Assembly: GCF_000813725.1 (NCBI RefSeq)
Contig: NZ_JWLD01000023.1
Location: 11,530 to 75,529 of the forward strand
Direction of reading: 5' to 3'
Source: Leisingera sp. ANG-Vp
GTDB lineage: Bacteria; Pseudomonadota; Alphaproteobacteria; Rhodobacterales; Rhodobacteraceae
Length of the DNA stretch: 64,000 nt
The notes under the pieces were generated by a model. The model was not told where the DNA came from. It did no database searches and saw only the letters and a list, made by a program, of their open reading frames with translations. Of this stretch, positions 41,231 to 49,255 are shown in pieces. The first letter of the stretch is position 1; each line of letters begins with the position of its first letter. A program made the position numbers and the translations under genes.

Positions 41231-42337
41231 TCAGTGCATGCGGCTCATCAGAACCGAAGAATAGGCAAAGGGCACATTGGGCACCAAAGCCTGGATGATG
41301 TCGAAATGATCTTCGAACATCACATCCGGGGTCAGTTGATTGACCGGCATCCAGAAGGCGCGCTTGGCATCATCGGCGCCTTTGACCTTTTCCTGCGCCT
41401 TGCCATCAATCAGCTCGAACTTGAACGCCTCGGTGCGCACCCAGCCGCGTTCGGAACGATCCGGGTGGTCGAACACCTGCCGCGCGGCAATCCGGCCTTC
41501 CAGCAGCTTGCGCGGAATGTTCAGGCGGGTTTCCTCGATCAGCTCGCGGATTGCCGCCTCTTGCGCGGTTTCCTTCTGGAGGTGCCCGCCAGGCAAGGCA
41601 TACAGCCCTTGCCCCGGCGCCTTGGCCCGTTCGACCAGCAGGATATGCCCGTTCTGAACCACAACCGCATCGGCACAGTCCGCAGGGATTTCATATCCGA
41701 ACGCGGCAACTGCCTTGCGATAGTTTTCGCGATAAGCCTGATTATACGCCGCCTCTGCGCGGATTTGAGCCACGGCGCCTGTGTTCTGCTCCATCCATGA
41801 AACAACCTGATCGGTTTCAACCGCACCGAAGGTGTCACGCAATTTCGCAACGGGAGCTGTATTCAGGAACAGCCCGGCGCGCATGTCGGTGGCATTCAAA
41901 ACAGTGGATCCGTTGCGTTCCGCCTCTACTGAGACAGCTTCGAGCTCCGGGAACCAGCGCAGGTAGCGGCTGCTTTCATCCTTGTCATGCCCGACCAGCA
42001 CAATCCGGGCATCCGCCCGCGCAATCCCTTGGGTGCGCAGGTGCAGATCAATCGCCGTGCGCACATTGCCTGCCCAGGTCTTGTCGTCGTACAGAGTGTC
42101 GATCAGCGGCAGGCACGTGATTTCCGCAGTGCCGCCAGCAGATTTCATTGCTGCAGTGATGAAATCCGCCCGTTCCGTCCATTTGAACGCATTTTTCTCT
42201 GATCTCGGCCGGAATGCCGACCCGATCAGCGTCAACGTTTGATCTGAGATTTGTGAAGCATGTTCGAACAGCTTACGGTGCCCTTTGTGAAAAGGCTGAA
42301 ACCGTCCAATGATCACTGAAAGCGTGACCTGTGTCAT
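41231..42337 (-). CDS. Bifunctional NMN adenylyltransferase / Nudix hydrolase (NadM-Nudix)
   Basis: 368 residues. N-terminal half (1-185): nucleotidyltransferase with VIIGRFQPFHKGHRKLFEHA carrying the HxGH motif and SAFRPRSEKNAFKWTERADF; it adenylates NMN to NAD. C-terminal half (210-350): Nudix domain with the box GGHLQKETAQEAAIRELIEE (GX5EX7REUXEE pattern), expected to cleave ADP-ribose. This fusion is known from Synechocystis and Francisella and feeds on NMN from NadV. A 23-base inverted repeat lies 26 bases upstream. RBS GGAGG is eight bases before the ATG. Confidence 0.93.
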   Translation of the reverse strand: MTQVTLSVIIGRFQPFHKGHRKLFEHASQISDQTLTLIGSAFRPRSEKNAFKWTERADFITAAMKSAGGTAEITCLPLIDTLYDDKTWAGNVRTAIDLHLRTQGIARADARIVLVGHDKDESSRYLRWFPELEAVSVEAERNGSTVLNATDMRAGLFLNTAPVAKLRDTFGAVETDQVVSWMEQNTGAVAQIRAEAAYNQAYRENYRKAVAAFGYEIPADCADAVVVQNGHILLVERAKAPGQGLYALPGGHLQKETAQEAAIRELIEETRLNIPRKLLEGRIAARQVFDHPDRSERGWVRTEAFKFELIDGKAQEKVKGADDAKRAFWMPVNQLTPDVMFEDHFDIIQALVPNVPFAYSSVLMSRMH

Positions 42338-42701
42338 AGCGCGACCTCCGCGATATCAATGTGTATGCAAGACCTCCTTGCATACTCAATTGGATATGTT
42401 GCTCAGATCGGGTTGTCAACTATAGGTGGCGCGCTCGCGCACCCACAGCCTGCTTCCATGTCCGGCCCCTTGCGGCCATTCGCTACCATCTAGCCACCGC
42501 GTTGCAACACTCATGACAGCTGTCATTGGCAACCTGATGCGGCATCCACTTACAGCTGCCTCCCATAACAGGACCGCCGTGAATTTCGACTGCTGATCAG
42601 CCAAACCTCCGCATCCGTCTTTCGCAGGTTAGCTCCTTTCTTAGGGTCATCCTGTTTCAGTGCGTGCTCTATTTGCCAGGAGCGTTCCAAACAGTCTTTG
42701 G
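42338..42701. other. Intergenic region upstream of the nicotinamide salvage operon
   Basis: Contains the promoter side of the NadM-Nudix gene, a 23-base inverted repeat (42363-42385) and a perfect 14-base palindrome ATGACAGCTGTCAT at 42513-42526. No gene is supported; the LacI gene ends at 42702 on the same strand. Confidence 0.55.
42363..42385. promoter_or_regulatory. Inverted repeat upstream of NadM-Nudix gene, candidate operator
   Basis: Nine-base perfect arms GTATGCAAG / CTTGCATAC with a five-base centre, ending 26 bases before the start codon on the minus strand. A stretch ACATATCCAAT next to it recurs before nadV (41160-41172), where it is followed by AAGGAGG as here. Fits a repressor site for NAD-related control; the regulator is not identified. 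Confidence 0.5.
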
Positions 42702-43730
42702 CTATTTTTGGCCAGGCGGCCCCGCCAGGGAATTGCGGTTCACAAGCCTTGTATTGATACAGATAGACCGGCCTTCTGAATTGCCTTCAACCATGGCCGT
42801 CAGTTCGCGCGCAGCTTTGCGCCCCATTTCCCGGTGAGGGACATGAACAGTGGTCAAGGCCGGGCTGACGATCTCAGCCAGCTCAATGTCATCAAAGCCC
42901 GTTACCGAGACGTGCTCAGGCACACTTATACCCAGCCTTCCCGCCTCACGCAGAGCTCCGGCGGCAAGCACATCATTGCCGCACATAACCACTGTCGGCC
43001 TCGGAGAAAGGGCCATAAGCTGCTGAAAAGCCTCGGCGCCCTTTTCAATCTCATAGTCCGTTTCAATCAGCGTCAGGGAACCGGGCTCCAGGCCGTTCCC
43101 GGCCATGGTCTGCCTGACGCCATCAACGCGGCTTTGCGCCCGGTCGTTGCCCAATGTCCGGCCTGATATCATCGCAATCCGATGATGGCCGGCTGAAATG
43201 ACGGTCTGCGCCAGCTCCCCCATGGCACCGGTATTGTCGAAACCGACAGACGGCCGCAGCGCTTTTGGATCGTAAGACCAGGCTACCAGCGAGGGAACCT
43301 GATGGCGTTCAAGATAGGAATAGATTTCCGGGTCGCGTGCGTGCCCGATCAGCAGCAGCCCGTCTGCGCCGCGCGCCACCAAAGTGCGGATCTGTTCCCG
43401 CTCCACTTCGGGATCATAGGCCGAGCTGGATACCAAAAGCGTGTATCCGCTTTCGCGCAGCTGGTCCTGAAACTCCTGCAGCCCGCGGGCAAAGATTGCG
43501 TTGTCCATCGTCGGAATGATGGCACCGATCGTGTAGCTGCGTTTTGCCGCCATCACCCGCGCTGCGAAATTCGGCGTGTAGCCCAGTGATTCGACCGCCT
43601 GCATGACCCGCTGACGGGTGGCTTCGATTACGCGGTCGGGCGAATTCAGGCAGCGTGAAACGGTTGCGGTCGAAACTCCCGCTGCTTTTGCGACATCGTT
43701 AAGTGTCGGAGCCGAACGGTTTTTTCCCAT
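42702..43730 (-). CDS. LacI-family transcriptional regulator of the sulfonate operon
   Basis: 342 residues. The LacI helix-turn-helix is at residues 8-55 (TLNDVAKAAGVSTATVSRCL, then the hinge region PNFAARVMAAKRSYTIGAII). The rest is a sugar-binding-like effector domain (GFDDIELAEIVSPALTTVH near the end). The start at 43730 is preferred over 43814 because the latter falls inside the operator. Two near-identical LacI-type palindromes lie 64-98 bases upstream, in the space shared with the divergent TRAP/hps operon, so it probably represses both itself and that operon. The inducer is likely DHPS or an early intermediate (inference). Confidence 0.92.
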   Translation of the reverse strand: MGKNRSAPTLNDVAKAAGVSTATVSRCLNSPDRVIEATRQRVMQAVESLGYTPNFAARVMAAKRSYTIGAIIPTMDNAIFARGLQEFQDQLRESGYTLLVSSSAYDPEVEREQIRTLVARGADGLLLIGHARDPEIYSYLERHQVPSLVAWSYDPKALRPSVGFDNTGAMGELAQTVISAGHHRIAMISGRTLGNDRAQSRVDGVRQTMAGNGLEPGSLTLIETDYEIEKGAEAFQQLMALSPRPTVVMCGNDVLAAGALREAGRLGISVPEHVSVTGFDDIELAEIVSPALTTVHVPHREMGRKAARELTAMVEGNSEGRSICINTRLVNRNSLAGPPGQK

Positions 43731-43793
43731 ATGCTGCCTGCCCTGTCCTTGACTGCTTTCATAGCACAAAATCCCGGGGATGCCATCCGTCGA

Positions 43794-43828
43794 TGTAAGC
43801 GCTTGCATTATCAATGTAAGCGCTTACA
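43794..43828. promoter_or_regulatory. Twin LacI-type operators between regulator and hps operon
   Basis: Palindrome 1, TGTAAGCGCTTGCA at 43794-43807, and palindrome 2, the perfect TGTAAGCGCTTACA at 43815-43828. Their centres are 21 bases apart, two helical turns, so two repressor dimers would bind the same DNA face. The GCGCTT core matches LacI/GalR-family operators (consensus-like TGnAAnCGnTTnCA). Confidence 0.85.
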
Positions 43829-43861
43829 AATGGGTTCGGGATAAGAATCCGGAGTTCCAAT

Positions 43862-44047
43862 ATGTTCCTTTGGGCTGCTGCTGCCGTCTTTGCCGTGTTT
43901 TTTGCCAATGTCGCATTGGGGGCCTTTGGCGGCGGCGGGTTTCTGGGGGACGTCGGGGAAATGCTGGTTCTGTTTACCGCTTCGATCCTGTTCGTGGCGG
44001 GCATTCTCAAACGCGAAGCTGACCATAAGAACAACAACGGCAGCTGA
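43862..44047 (+). CDS. Small two-span membrane protein at the head of the hps operon
   Basis: 61 residues: a first hydrophobic segment (MFLWAAAAVFAVFFANVALG), a short glycine-rich turn, a second span (MLVLFTASILFVAGIL) and a charged tail (KREADHKNNNGS). GGAG lies seven bases before the ATG, and the gene starts 34 bases after the second LacI operator, so it is the first gene of the operon. It ends 23 bases before the TRAP binding-protein gene. I know no function; a role in assembling or regulating the TRAP membrane subunits is possible. Confidence 0.7.
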   Translation: MFLWAAAAVFAVFFANVALGAFGGGGFLGDVGEMLVLFTASILFVAGILKREADHKNNNGS

Positions 44048-44069
44048 AGGATTACCAGGGAGGAAGACA

Positions 44070-45215
44070 ATGACGACTGCTAAGGATGGCCTCAAATCTG
44101 CTGAGCGCCGGAACTTTCTGAAACTGGCCTCAACCGGCTCATTCACCGCGGCGCTGGTGGCCGGCGCGGGCGGGATGCTGTGGTCATCCGAGGCCGCTGC
44201 GCAGACAGCCAAGGAAGAGAAAGAACGCGAACGCGCGGCTGAGCATATCATGACCGTTGCCACCGCCTATGTGCTTGGCGCGTCGCGCAGCTATCCGATC
44301 ATGCAGCTGGATCTGAAGGAGAACATCCAAAACGCCACAAACGGCAAAGTATACGTCAAGCTGGCCCCAGGCGGGCAGCTGGGCGCAGGCGGCGCATTGG
44401 TGCAGAAGGTGCAGGGCGGCACCATTCAGGCGGCACAGCATTCGCTGTCGAATTTCGCACCCTTTGCCTCGACCGTCGACCTGATCAACATGCCCTATCT
44501 CTGCGGCTCCAACCAGCGGTTCACCAATCTGGTGAACTCGGACTTCTGGAAATCCGAAGTGCACCCCAAAGTGGAGGCAAACGGGTTCAAGGCGCTGTTC
44601 TATGTGAACATCGACCCGCGTGTGGTGGCGGTGCGCAAGGGCGGCAATGCGGTGACCTCGCCGGGCGACATGGCTGGCGTGAAATTCCGCGTGCCGGGCT
44701 CCAAGATGCTCCAGCAGTATTACCGCATGGTCGGTGCCAATCCGACACCCGTGGCCTGGGGCGAGACCCCCTCAGCCATCAAACAGGGCGTGGCGGATGC
44801 GCTCGATCCCTCTGTCGGCGCATTGTATGTTTTTGGTTTCAAGGACATCCTCAGCCACGTGACCTTCACCCAAGCCGTGCCGGACAGCCAGGTTTATTCC
44901 TGCAATCTGGAATGGTTCAATTCACTGCCTGCCGATGTGCAGGACGGAGTCATGTGGGGATCTGAACTGACCGCACACCAGAACCTGGCCAAAGTCCCAT
45001 CTGCCCGCGCCTATGCGATGGCGGAGCTGGCCAAGGCCGGTGTCCAGTTCCACGCTCTCAGCGGTGACCAGCTGGGCGAGTGGCAGGAAGCCGGCGGCTA
45101 TCAGCGCAGCGAGTGGGACAGCTTCAAGACCGAGCTTGCAGGGTCGATGGACAATTTTGCCAAGCTGGAAGAAGCGGCAGGCACGCAAGGAAAATACTAC
45201 GTCCACGACGCCTGA
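44070..45215 (+). CDS. hpsK: TRAP transporter substrate-binding protein, probable DHPS-binding (HpsK)
   Basis: 381 residues of the DctP family. It carries a twin-arginine signal (AERRNFLKLASTGSFTAALV, cut near SEAAA), so it is exported folded. The body has the DctP features KVYVKLAPGGQLGAGGALVQ and MAGVKFRVPGSKMLQQYYRM. The arginine of VKFRVPGS is the usual carboxylate/sulfonate anchor. The ATG at 44070 is preceded by GGAGGAAG. Adjacent permease genes and hpsN downstream identify the likely ligand as 2,3-dihydroxypropane-1-sulfonate. Specificity is inferred from context. Confidence 0.82.
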   Translation: MTTAKDGLKSAERRNFLKLASTGSFTAALVAGAGGMLWSSEAAAQTAKEEKERERAAEHIMTVATAYVLGASRSYPIMQLDLKENIQNATNGKVYVKLAPGGQLGAGGALVQKVQGGTIQAAQHSLSNFAPFASTVDLINMPYLCGSNQRFTNLVNSDFWKSEVHPKVEANGFKALFYVNIDPRVVAVRKGGNAVTSPGDMAGVKFRVPGSKMLQQYYRMVGANPTPVAWGETPSAIKQGVADALDPSVGALYVFGFKDILSHVTFTQAVPDSQVYSCNLEWFNSLPADVQDGVMWGSELTAHQNLAKVPSARAYAMAELAKAGVQFHALSGDQLGEWQEAGGYQRSEWDSFKTELAGSMDNFAKLEEAAGTQGKYYVHDA

Positions 45216-45327
45216 GCAGCACCGGGCTGCGGCGCCTTGAAGCGGCGCCCGCCCCTTCATTCAACAGCCGCCTTTGCACAGCCCGCCGGGCTGGCTGCGG
45301 GGGTGCGCGTGACCGCCGGGAACCGCT

Positions 45328-45840
45328 ATGAACCTTCTGCGAACCATCGACAAGAATGCAGAGCGCTGGCTGCTTCTGGTGTTCTACACGATGCTGGTCA
45401 TCACAATGGCAATTGAAGTGATACGGCGCGAGCTGTTTGCCTTCTCCTCGATCTGGGGCGAGGAGATCGTCCGCTATTCCTTTATCTACCTCGCCTGGAT
45501 CGGCGCCGCAGCAGCGGTCAAGGAACGCGCCCATATCCGCATCGACGTGATCCTGCACTACCTGGGCCCGCGCCCCAAAGCGCTGATCTACATCTTCGGC
45601 GACCTGGTTATGTTCATCGTGGCTCTGGTGGCGCTCTACTGGTCCTTTGAAACCGTGCTGGTCTCGGCCAAATTCGGTTCCGTCAGCCACGGGCTGCGGA
45701 TCTCGATGGTCTGGTTCCTGATGGCGGTGCCCGCGGGCTTTGCCCTGATGATCTGGCGTCTTTTTCAGTCCTTCCTGCGCGACTACCGCAGCCTTCGCGA
45801 CGGCACCCCCGTCTTTGAAGGCGACAAGCTGTTTGATTAA
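45328..45840 (+). CDS. hpsL: TRAP transporter small permease (HpsL)
   Basis: 170-residue DctQ-type subunit with four membrane spans: LLLVFYTMLVITMAIEVI, YSFIYLAWIGAAAAVKERAH (the conserved W-G-A-A motif), LVMFIVALVALYWSFET and SMVWFLMAVPAGFALMIWRL. It bridges the binding protein and the DctM channel. A 112-base gap separates it from hpsK and contains a small GGCGCC-GGCGCC hairpin (45231-45249), a feature that often lets the binding protein be made in excess. Thirteen bases precede the large permease gene. Confidence 0.85.
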   Translation: MNLLRTIDKNAERWLLLVFYTMLVITMAIEVIRRELFAFSSIWGEEIVRYSFIYLAWIGAAAAVKERAHIRIDVILHYLGPRPKALIYIFGDLVMFIVALVALYWSFETVLVSAKFGSVSHGLRISMVWFLMAVPAGFALMIWRLFQSFLRDYRSLRDGTPVFEGDKLFD

Positions 45841-45853
45841 AGGGCCTTAAGCG

Positions 45854-47182
45854 ATGCTGTGGAATTCACTTAATCAAACGGTTGAGCTTGGCTGGGATTT
45901 CTACGTTCCGGTGATCATGTTCGTGGTCCTCATCGCACTGGCGGTGCCGGTGTGGGCCGCCATCGGTGCGGCAGCCATCACCATGCTGGTGATGTCCGGC
46001 GACCTGCCGCTGAGCGCCATCGGTGAAAGTCTGTTTACCGGTATTGACGCGTTTGCCCTGACGGCGGTGCCCCTGTTTATCCTGACGGGCGATGTGCTGG
46101 TGCGTACCGGGCTCAGCAAGAAGTTTCTGGATGTGGCCGAGGCGCTGACCTGCTGGACACGCGGCGGGTTCGGGTCTGCCACGGTGCTGGTCTGCGGCAT
46201 GTTCGCGGCGATCTCCGGCTCTGACGCCGCCGGGGCAGCCGCGGTTGGGCGTATGACCATCAACCGGCTGGTCGAAAGCGGCTATCCGCGCCCCTATGCC
46301 TGCGCGCTGGTGGCAGCGGGCGCCTGTACCGGAATCCTGATCCCGCCCTCCATCGCCTATATCATCATTGGCCTCGTGCTGGGCATTTCCGCCTCCACCC
46401 TGTTCCTGGCGGCGCTGATCCCGGGACTGGCGATCCTGGTGTCGATCCTGGTCACCAATATCATCATGAACCGGCTTTATACCTATGAGACCGGCGGCAA
46501 CATGGGGCTGGGCGAATGGCTGGCCAACCTGGGCCATGCGCTGAAATCCGGCTGGTATGCCTTCATCGTGCCGGGGATCATTTTCTACGGCATCTTCTCC
46601 GGCCGCCTGACCCCGACCGAGGCCGGTGCAACGGCGGTTGTTGTCACGATCCTGATGGGATTCATCCTGGGCACGCTGAAGCTGTCGGACTTTCCGGCCA
46701 TGCTGGTCAGCTCTGCCAAGGTGAACGGTGTGATCCTGCCGATCATCGCCTTCTCCGCTCCGCTGGCCGAGGCGCTGGCCATCATGGGCGTGCCGCAGGG
46801 GTTTGTGACTGCGGTGACAGGGCTGACCGATGATCCCTCGCTGCTGATCCTGCTGATGATCTGCATACTGATCGCCGCGGGCTGCGTGATGGAAACCACG
46901 CCAAACATCGTGATCCTGGCGCCGATCCTGAAGCCCCTGGCGGACAACATCGGCATGAACGAGATCCAGTTCTGCATCATGATGATCACCGCATTGGGTG
47001 TGGGCTTCATCACCCCGCCGCTTGGCCTCAACCTCTTTGTTGTCTCGGGCATTACCGGCGAGTCCATCCTCAAAATCGCTGCCCGCGCTGTGCCCTTTGT
47101 TCTGACCATGCTGATTGTGGTTCTGCTGATCGCCTACTTCCCGCCGATCTCGACCACGCTGCTTCCTGATATCTACAAGTAG
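45854..47182 (+). CDS. hpsM: TRAP transporter large permease (HpsM)
   Basis: 442-residue DctM-type ion-coupled channel with about 12 membrane spans. Landmarks include the FVVLIALAVPVWAAIGAAAI start, FAAISGSDAAGAAAVGRMTI (DctM motif near residue 120), PPSIAYIIIGLVLG, GRLTPTEAGATAVVVT and GFITPPLGLNLFVVSGI. It completes the three-part TRAP transporter with the upstream subunits, driven by the sodium or proton gradient. hpsN starts 11 bases later. Confidence 0.88.
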   Translation: MLWNSLNQTVELGWDFYVPVIMFVVLIALAVPVWAAIGAAAITMLVMSGDLPLSAIGESLFTGIDAFALTAVPLFILTGDVLVRTGLSKKFLDVAEALTCWTRGGFGSATVLVCGMFAAISGSDAAGAAAVGRMTINRLVESGYPRPYACALVAAGACTGILIPPSIAYIIIGLVLGISASTLFLAALIPGLAILVSILVTNIIMNRLYTYETGGNMGLGEWLANLGHALKSGWYAFIVPGIIFYGIFSGRLTPTEAGATAVVVTILMGFILGTLKLSDFPAMLVSSAKVNGVILPIIAFSAPLAEALAIMGVPQGFVTAVTGLTDDPSLLILLMICILIAAGCVMETTPNIVILAPILKPLADNIGMNEIQFCIMMITALGVGFITPPLGLNLFVVSGITGESILKIAARAVPFVLTMLIVVLLIAYFPPISTTLLPDIYK

Positions 47183-47193
47183 GACCCCCTGGA

Positions 47194-48501
47194 ATGACCC
47201 GTGAATACCTGAAAAAGGCTGCCCTGACTCCGAAATCAGACGCCTCTGAGACGCACAAGATCGTACAAGAAATCCTGGACGACATTGAGGCCGGCGGCGA
47301 CGCCAAGGCGCTGGAATATGCCGCCAAATTCGATCAGTACGAGGGCAATGTGCTGCTGACGCCGGAAGAGATCGAGGCGGCCTGCGCCTTGGTGCCGGAA
47401 AAACTCAAGGCCGACATCCGCTTCTCCCACGACAATGTGCGCCGCTTCGCCGAGCTGCAGAAAAGCACGGTGCATGACGTGGAAACCGAAATTTCCCCCG
47501 GTTTCATCACCGGCCAGAAGGCGATCCCGGTGGATGCGGCAGGCTGTTACGTGCCCGGCGGCCGCTACAGCCATATCGCCAGCGCCATAATGACCGTGAC
47601 CACCGCCAAGGTGGCGGGCTGCAAGCACATCACGGCCTGCTCGCCGCCGCGCCCCGGCGTAGGAGTCGCCCCTGCCATCATCTACGCCGCCCATATCTGC
47701 GGCGCCGACAAAATCATGGCGATGGGCGGCGTGCAGGGGGTTGCGGCAATGACCTTTGGCCTGTTTGGCCTGCCCAAGGCCAATATTCTGGTCGGTCCCG
47801 GCAACCAGTTCGTGGCAGAGGCCAAACGCATCCTCTTTGGCCGCGTCGGCATCGACATGATCGCAGGCCCCACCGACAGCCTGATCCTGGCCGATGGCAC
47901 GGCAGACGCGCATATCGTTGCCACCGATCTGGTCAGCCAGGCAGAGCATGGCTACAACTCTCCGGTCTGGCTGGTCACGGATGACCGCGCTCTGGCGGAA
48001 GAGGTCATGCGGCTGGTGCCTGCCTGTATCGACGATCTGCCGGAAGTGAACCGCGAAAACGCCACCGCCGCCTGGCGCGACTATGCCGAGGTGATCCTGT
48101 GCGCGGACCGCGAGGAGATGGCGGCCTGTTCCGATGAATACGCGCCCGAGCATCTGACGGTGCAGGCAGAAGATCTGGACTGGTGGCTGGAGCGGCTCAC
48201 CTGCTACGGCTCTCTGTTCCTGGGCGAGGAGACCACGGTGTCCTACGGCGACAAGGCCGCTGGCACCAACCACGTGCTGCCGACCTCGCGCGCGGCCAGC
48301 TACACCGGCGGCCTCAGCGTCCACAAGTACATGAAAATCGTCACCTGGCAGCGCGCCACCCGCGAAGGCTCCAAGCCTGTGGCAGAGGCCACTGCGCGGA
48401 TTGCCCGGCTGGAGGGCATGGAAGGCCATGCCCGTGCGGCCGACGTTCGGCTGGCCAAGTATTTCCCGGATGAAACCTTTGACCTGACCGCCAATGGCTG
48501 A
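47194..48501 (+). CDS. hpsN: Sulfopropanediol 3-dehydrogenase (HpsN)
   Basis: 435 residues of the histidinol dehydrogenase superfamily. HpsN oxidises (R)-2,3-dihydroxypropane-1-sulfonate in two NAD-dependent steps to (R)-3-sulfolactate, with an active-site zinc. Landmarks: PVDAAGCYVPGGRYSHIASA, VAMTFGLFGLPKANILVGPG-type segment, GNQFVAEAKRILFG, SQAEHGYNSPVWLV (zinc ligand histidine region), SDEYAPEHLTVQ and AAGTNHVLPTSRAASYTGGL. No other his genes are nearby, ruling against true HisD. It overlaps hpsO by eight bases. This gene is the diagnostic marker of the operon. Confidence 0.93.
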   Translation: MTREYLKKAALTPKSDASETHKIVQEILDDIEAGGDAKALEYAAKFDQYEGNVLLTPEEIEAACALVPEKLKADIRFSHDNVRRFAELQKSTVHDVETEISPGFITGQKAIPVDAAGCYVPGGRYSHIASAIMTVTTAKVAGCKHITACSPPRPGVGVAPAIIYAAHICGADKIMAMGGVQGVAAMTFGLFGLPKANILVGPGNQFVAEAKRILFGRVGIDMIAGPTDSLILADGTADAHIVATDLVSQAEHGYNSPVWLVTDDRALAEEVMRLVPACIDDLPEVNRENATAAWRDYAEVILCADREEMAACSDEYAPEHLTVQAEDLDWWLERLTCYGSLFLGEETTVSYGDKAAGTNHVLPTSRAASYTGGLSVHKYMKIVTWQRATREGSKPVAEATARIARLEGMEGHARAADVRLAKYFPDETFDLTANG

Positions 48502-49255
48502 CCCGCGCGCCCTGTTCGACCTGTCAGGTAAGACCGCCTGTGTCACCGGTGCCAGTTCCGGCCTGGGGCGGCGGGCAGCTGTGGCCCTTGCAGCCGCCGG
48601 AGCAAATGTGGTGGCGGTGGCCCGGCGCGCAGGGGCTTTGAAAAGCCTCTGCGCAGAAATTGGGCCCGCCGCCGCCCATGTGGCTGCCGATGTTGCGGAC
48701 AGAGGCAGGCTGAACGCATTGCGGGATGCGGTCACGGCCCCTTTCGGTGCGCCGGAAATTCTTGTGCATGCTGCCGGCGTCAACACCCGGCAGGCCGCGG
48801 ATGATGTGACGATTGCAGAATGGGACCAAACGCTGGCGCTGAACCTTTCCGCGCCCTTTTTCCTCAGCCAGGCGCTGGTGCCTGCGATGAAGGACCGGGG
48901 CTGGGGCCGGATCGTCAATTTTGCCTCGCTGCAGACCACCCGCGCCTTTCCCGGCGGCATCGCCTATGGCGCCAGCAAGGCAGGCATCGGCCAGCTGACC
49001 CGCGCCATGGCAGAAGCCTGGTCGCCGCATGGCATCACGGCCAACGCGATCGGGCCGGGCTTTTTCCCAACCGAACTCACGCAAGCGGTGTTCAGCGATG
49101 ACGCCCGCGCCGCGCGCAACGCCGCCCAAACCTGCATTGGCCGCAACGGGCGGCTCGAGGATATTGACGGGCCGCTGCTGTTTCTATGCTCCGAGGCATC
49201 CGCATATGTCACCGGGCAGGTCCTGATGGTTGACGGGGGGTTCACGGCGAAATGA
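48494..49255 (+). CDS. hpsO: Short-chain dehydrogenase of DHPS catabolism (HpsO)
   Basis: 253-residue SDR. The NAD-binding glycine motif is TGASSGLGRRAAVALA, NxxG-type AAGVN follows, and the active site has the serine in NFASLQTTRA and the YGASKAG (YxxxK) pair. In other bacteria HpsO and HpsP are DHPS-2-dehydrogenases that interconvert the S and R forms through the ketone, supplying HpsN. It overlaps hpsN upstream by eight bases and hpsP downstream by four, so all three are coupled. Confidence 0.85.
   Translation: MADPRALFDLSGKTACVTGASSGLGRRAAVALAAAGANVVAVARRAGALKSLCAEIGPAAAHVAADVADRGRLNALRDAVTAPFGAPEILVHAAGVNTRQAADDVTIAEWDQTLALNLSAPFFLSQALVPAMKDRGWGRIVNFASLQTTRAFPGGIAYGASKAGIGQLTRAMAEAWSPHGITANAIGPGFFPTELTQAVFSDDARAARNAAQTCIGRNGRLEDIDGPLLFLCSEASAYVTGQVLMVDGGFTAK

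Noticed and set aside
47194-48501. Histidinol dehydrogenase (hisD)
   Set aside because: No histidine genes near; placed in an operon with TRAP, hpsO, hpsP and comDE, fitting HpsN.
47236-48960. 574-codon minus-strand frame opposite hpsN and hpsO
   Set aside because: Antisense frame in GC-rich coding DNA. HpsN and HpsO motifs are intact on the plus strand.
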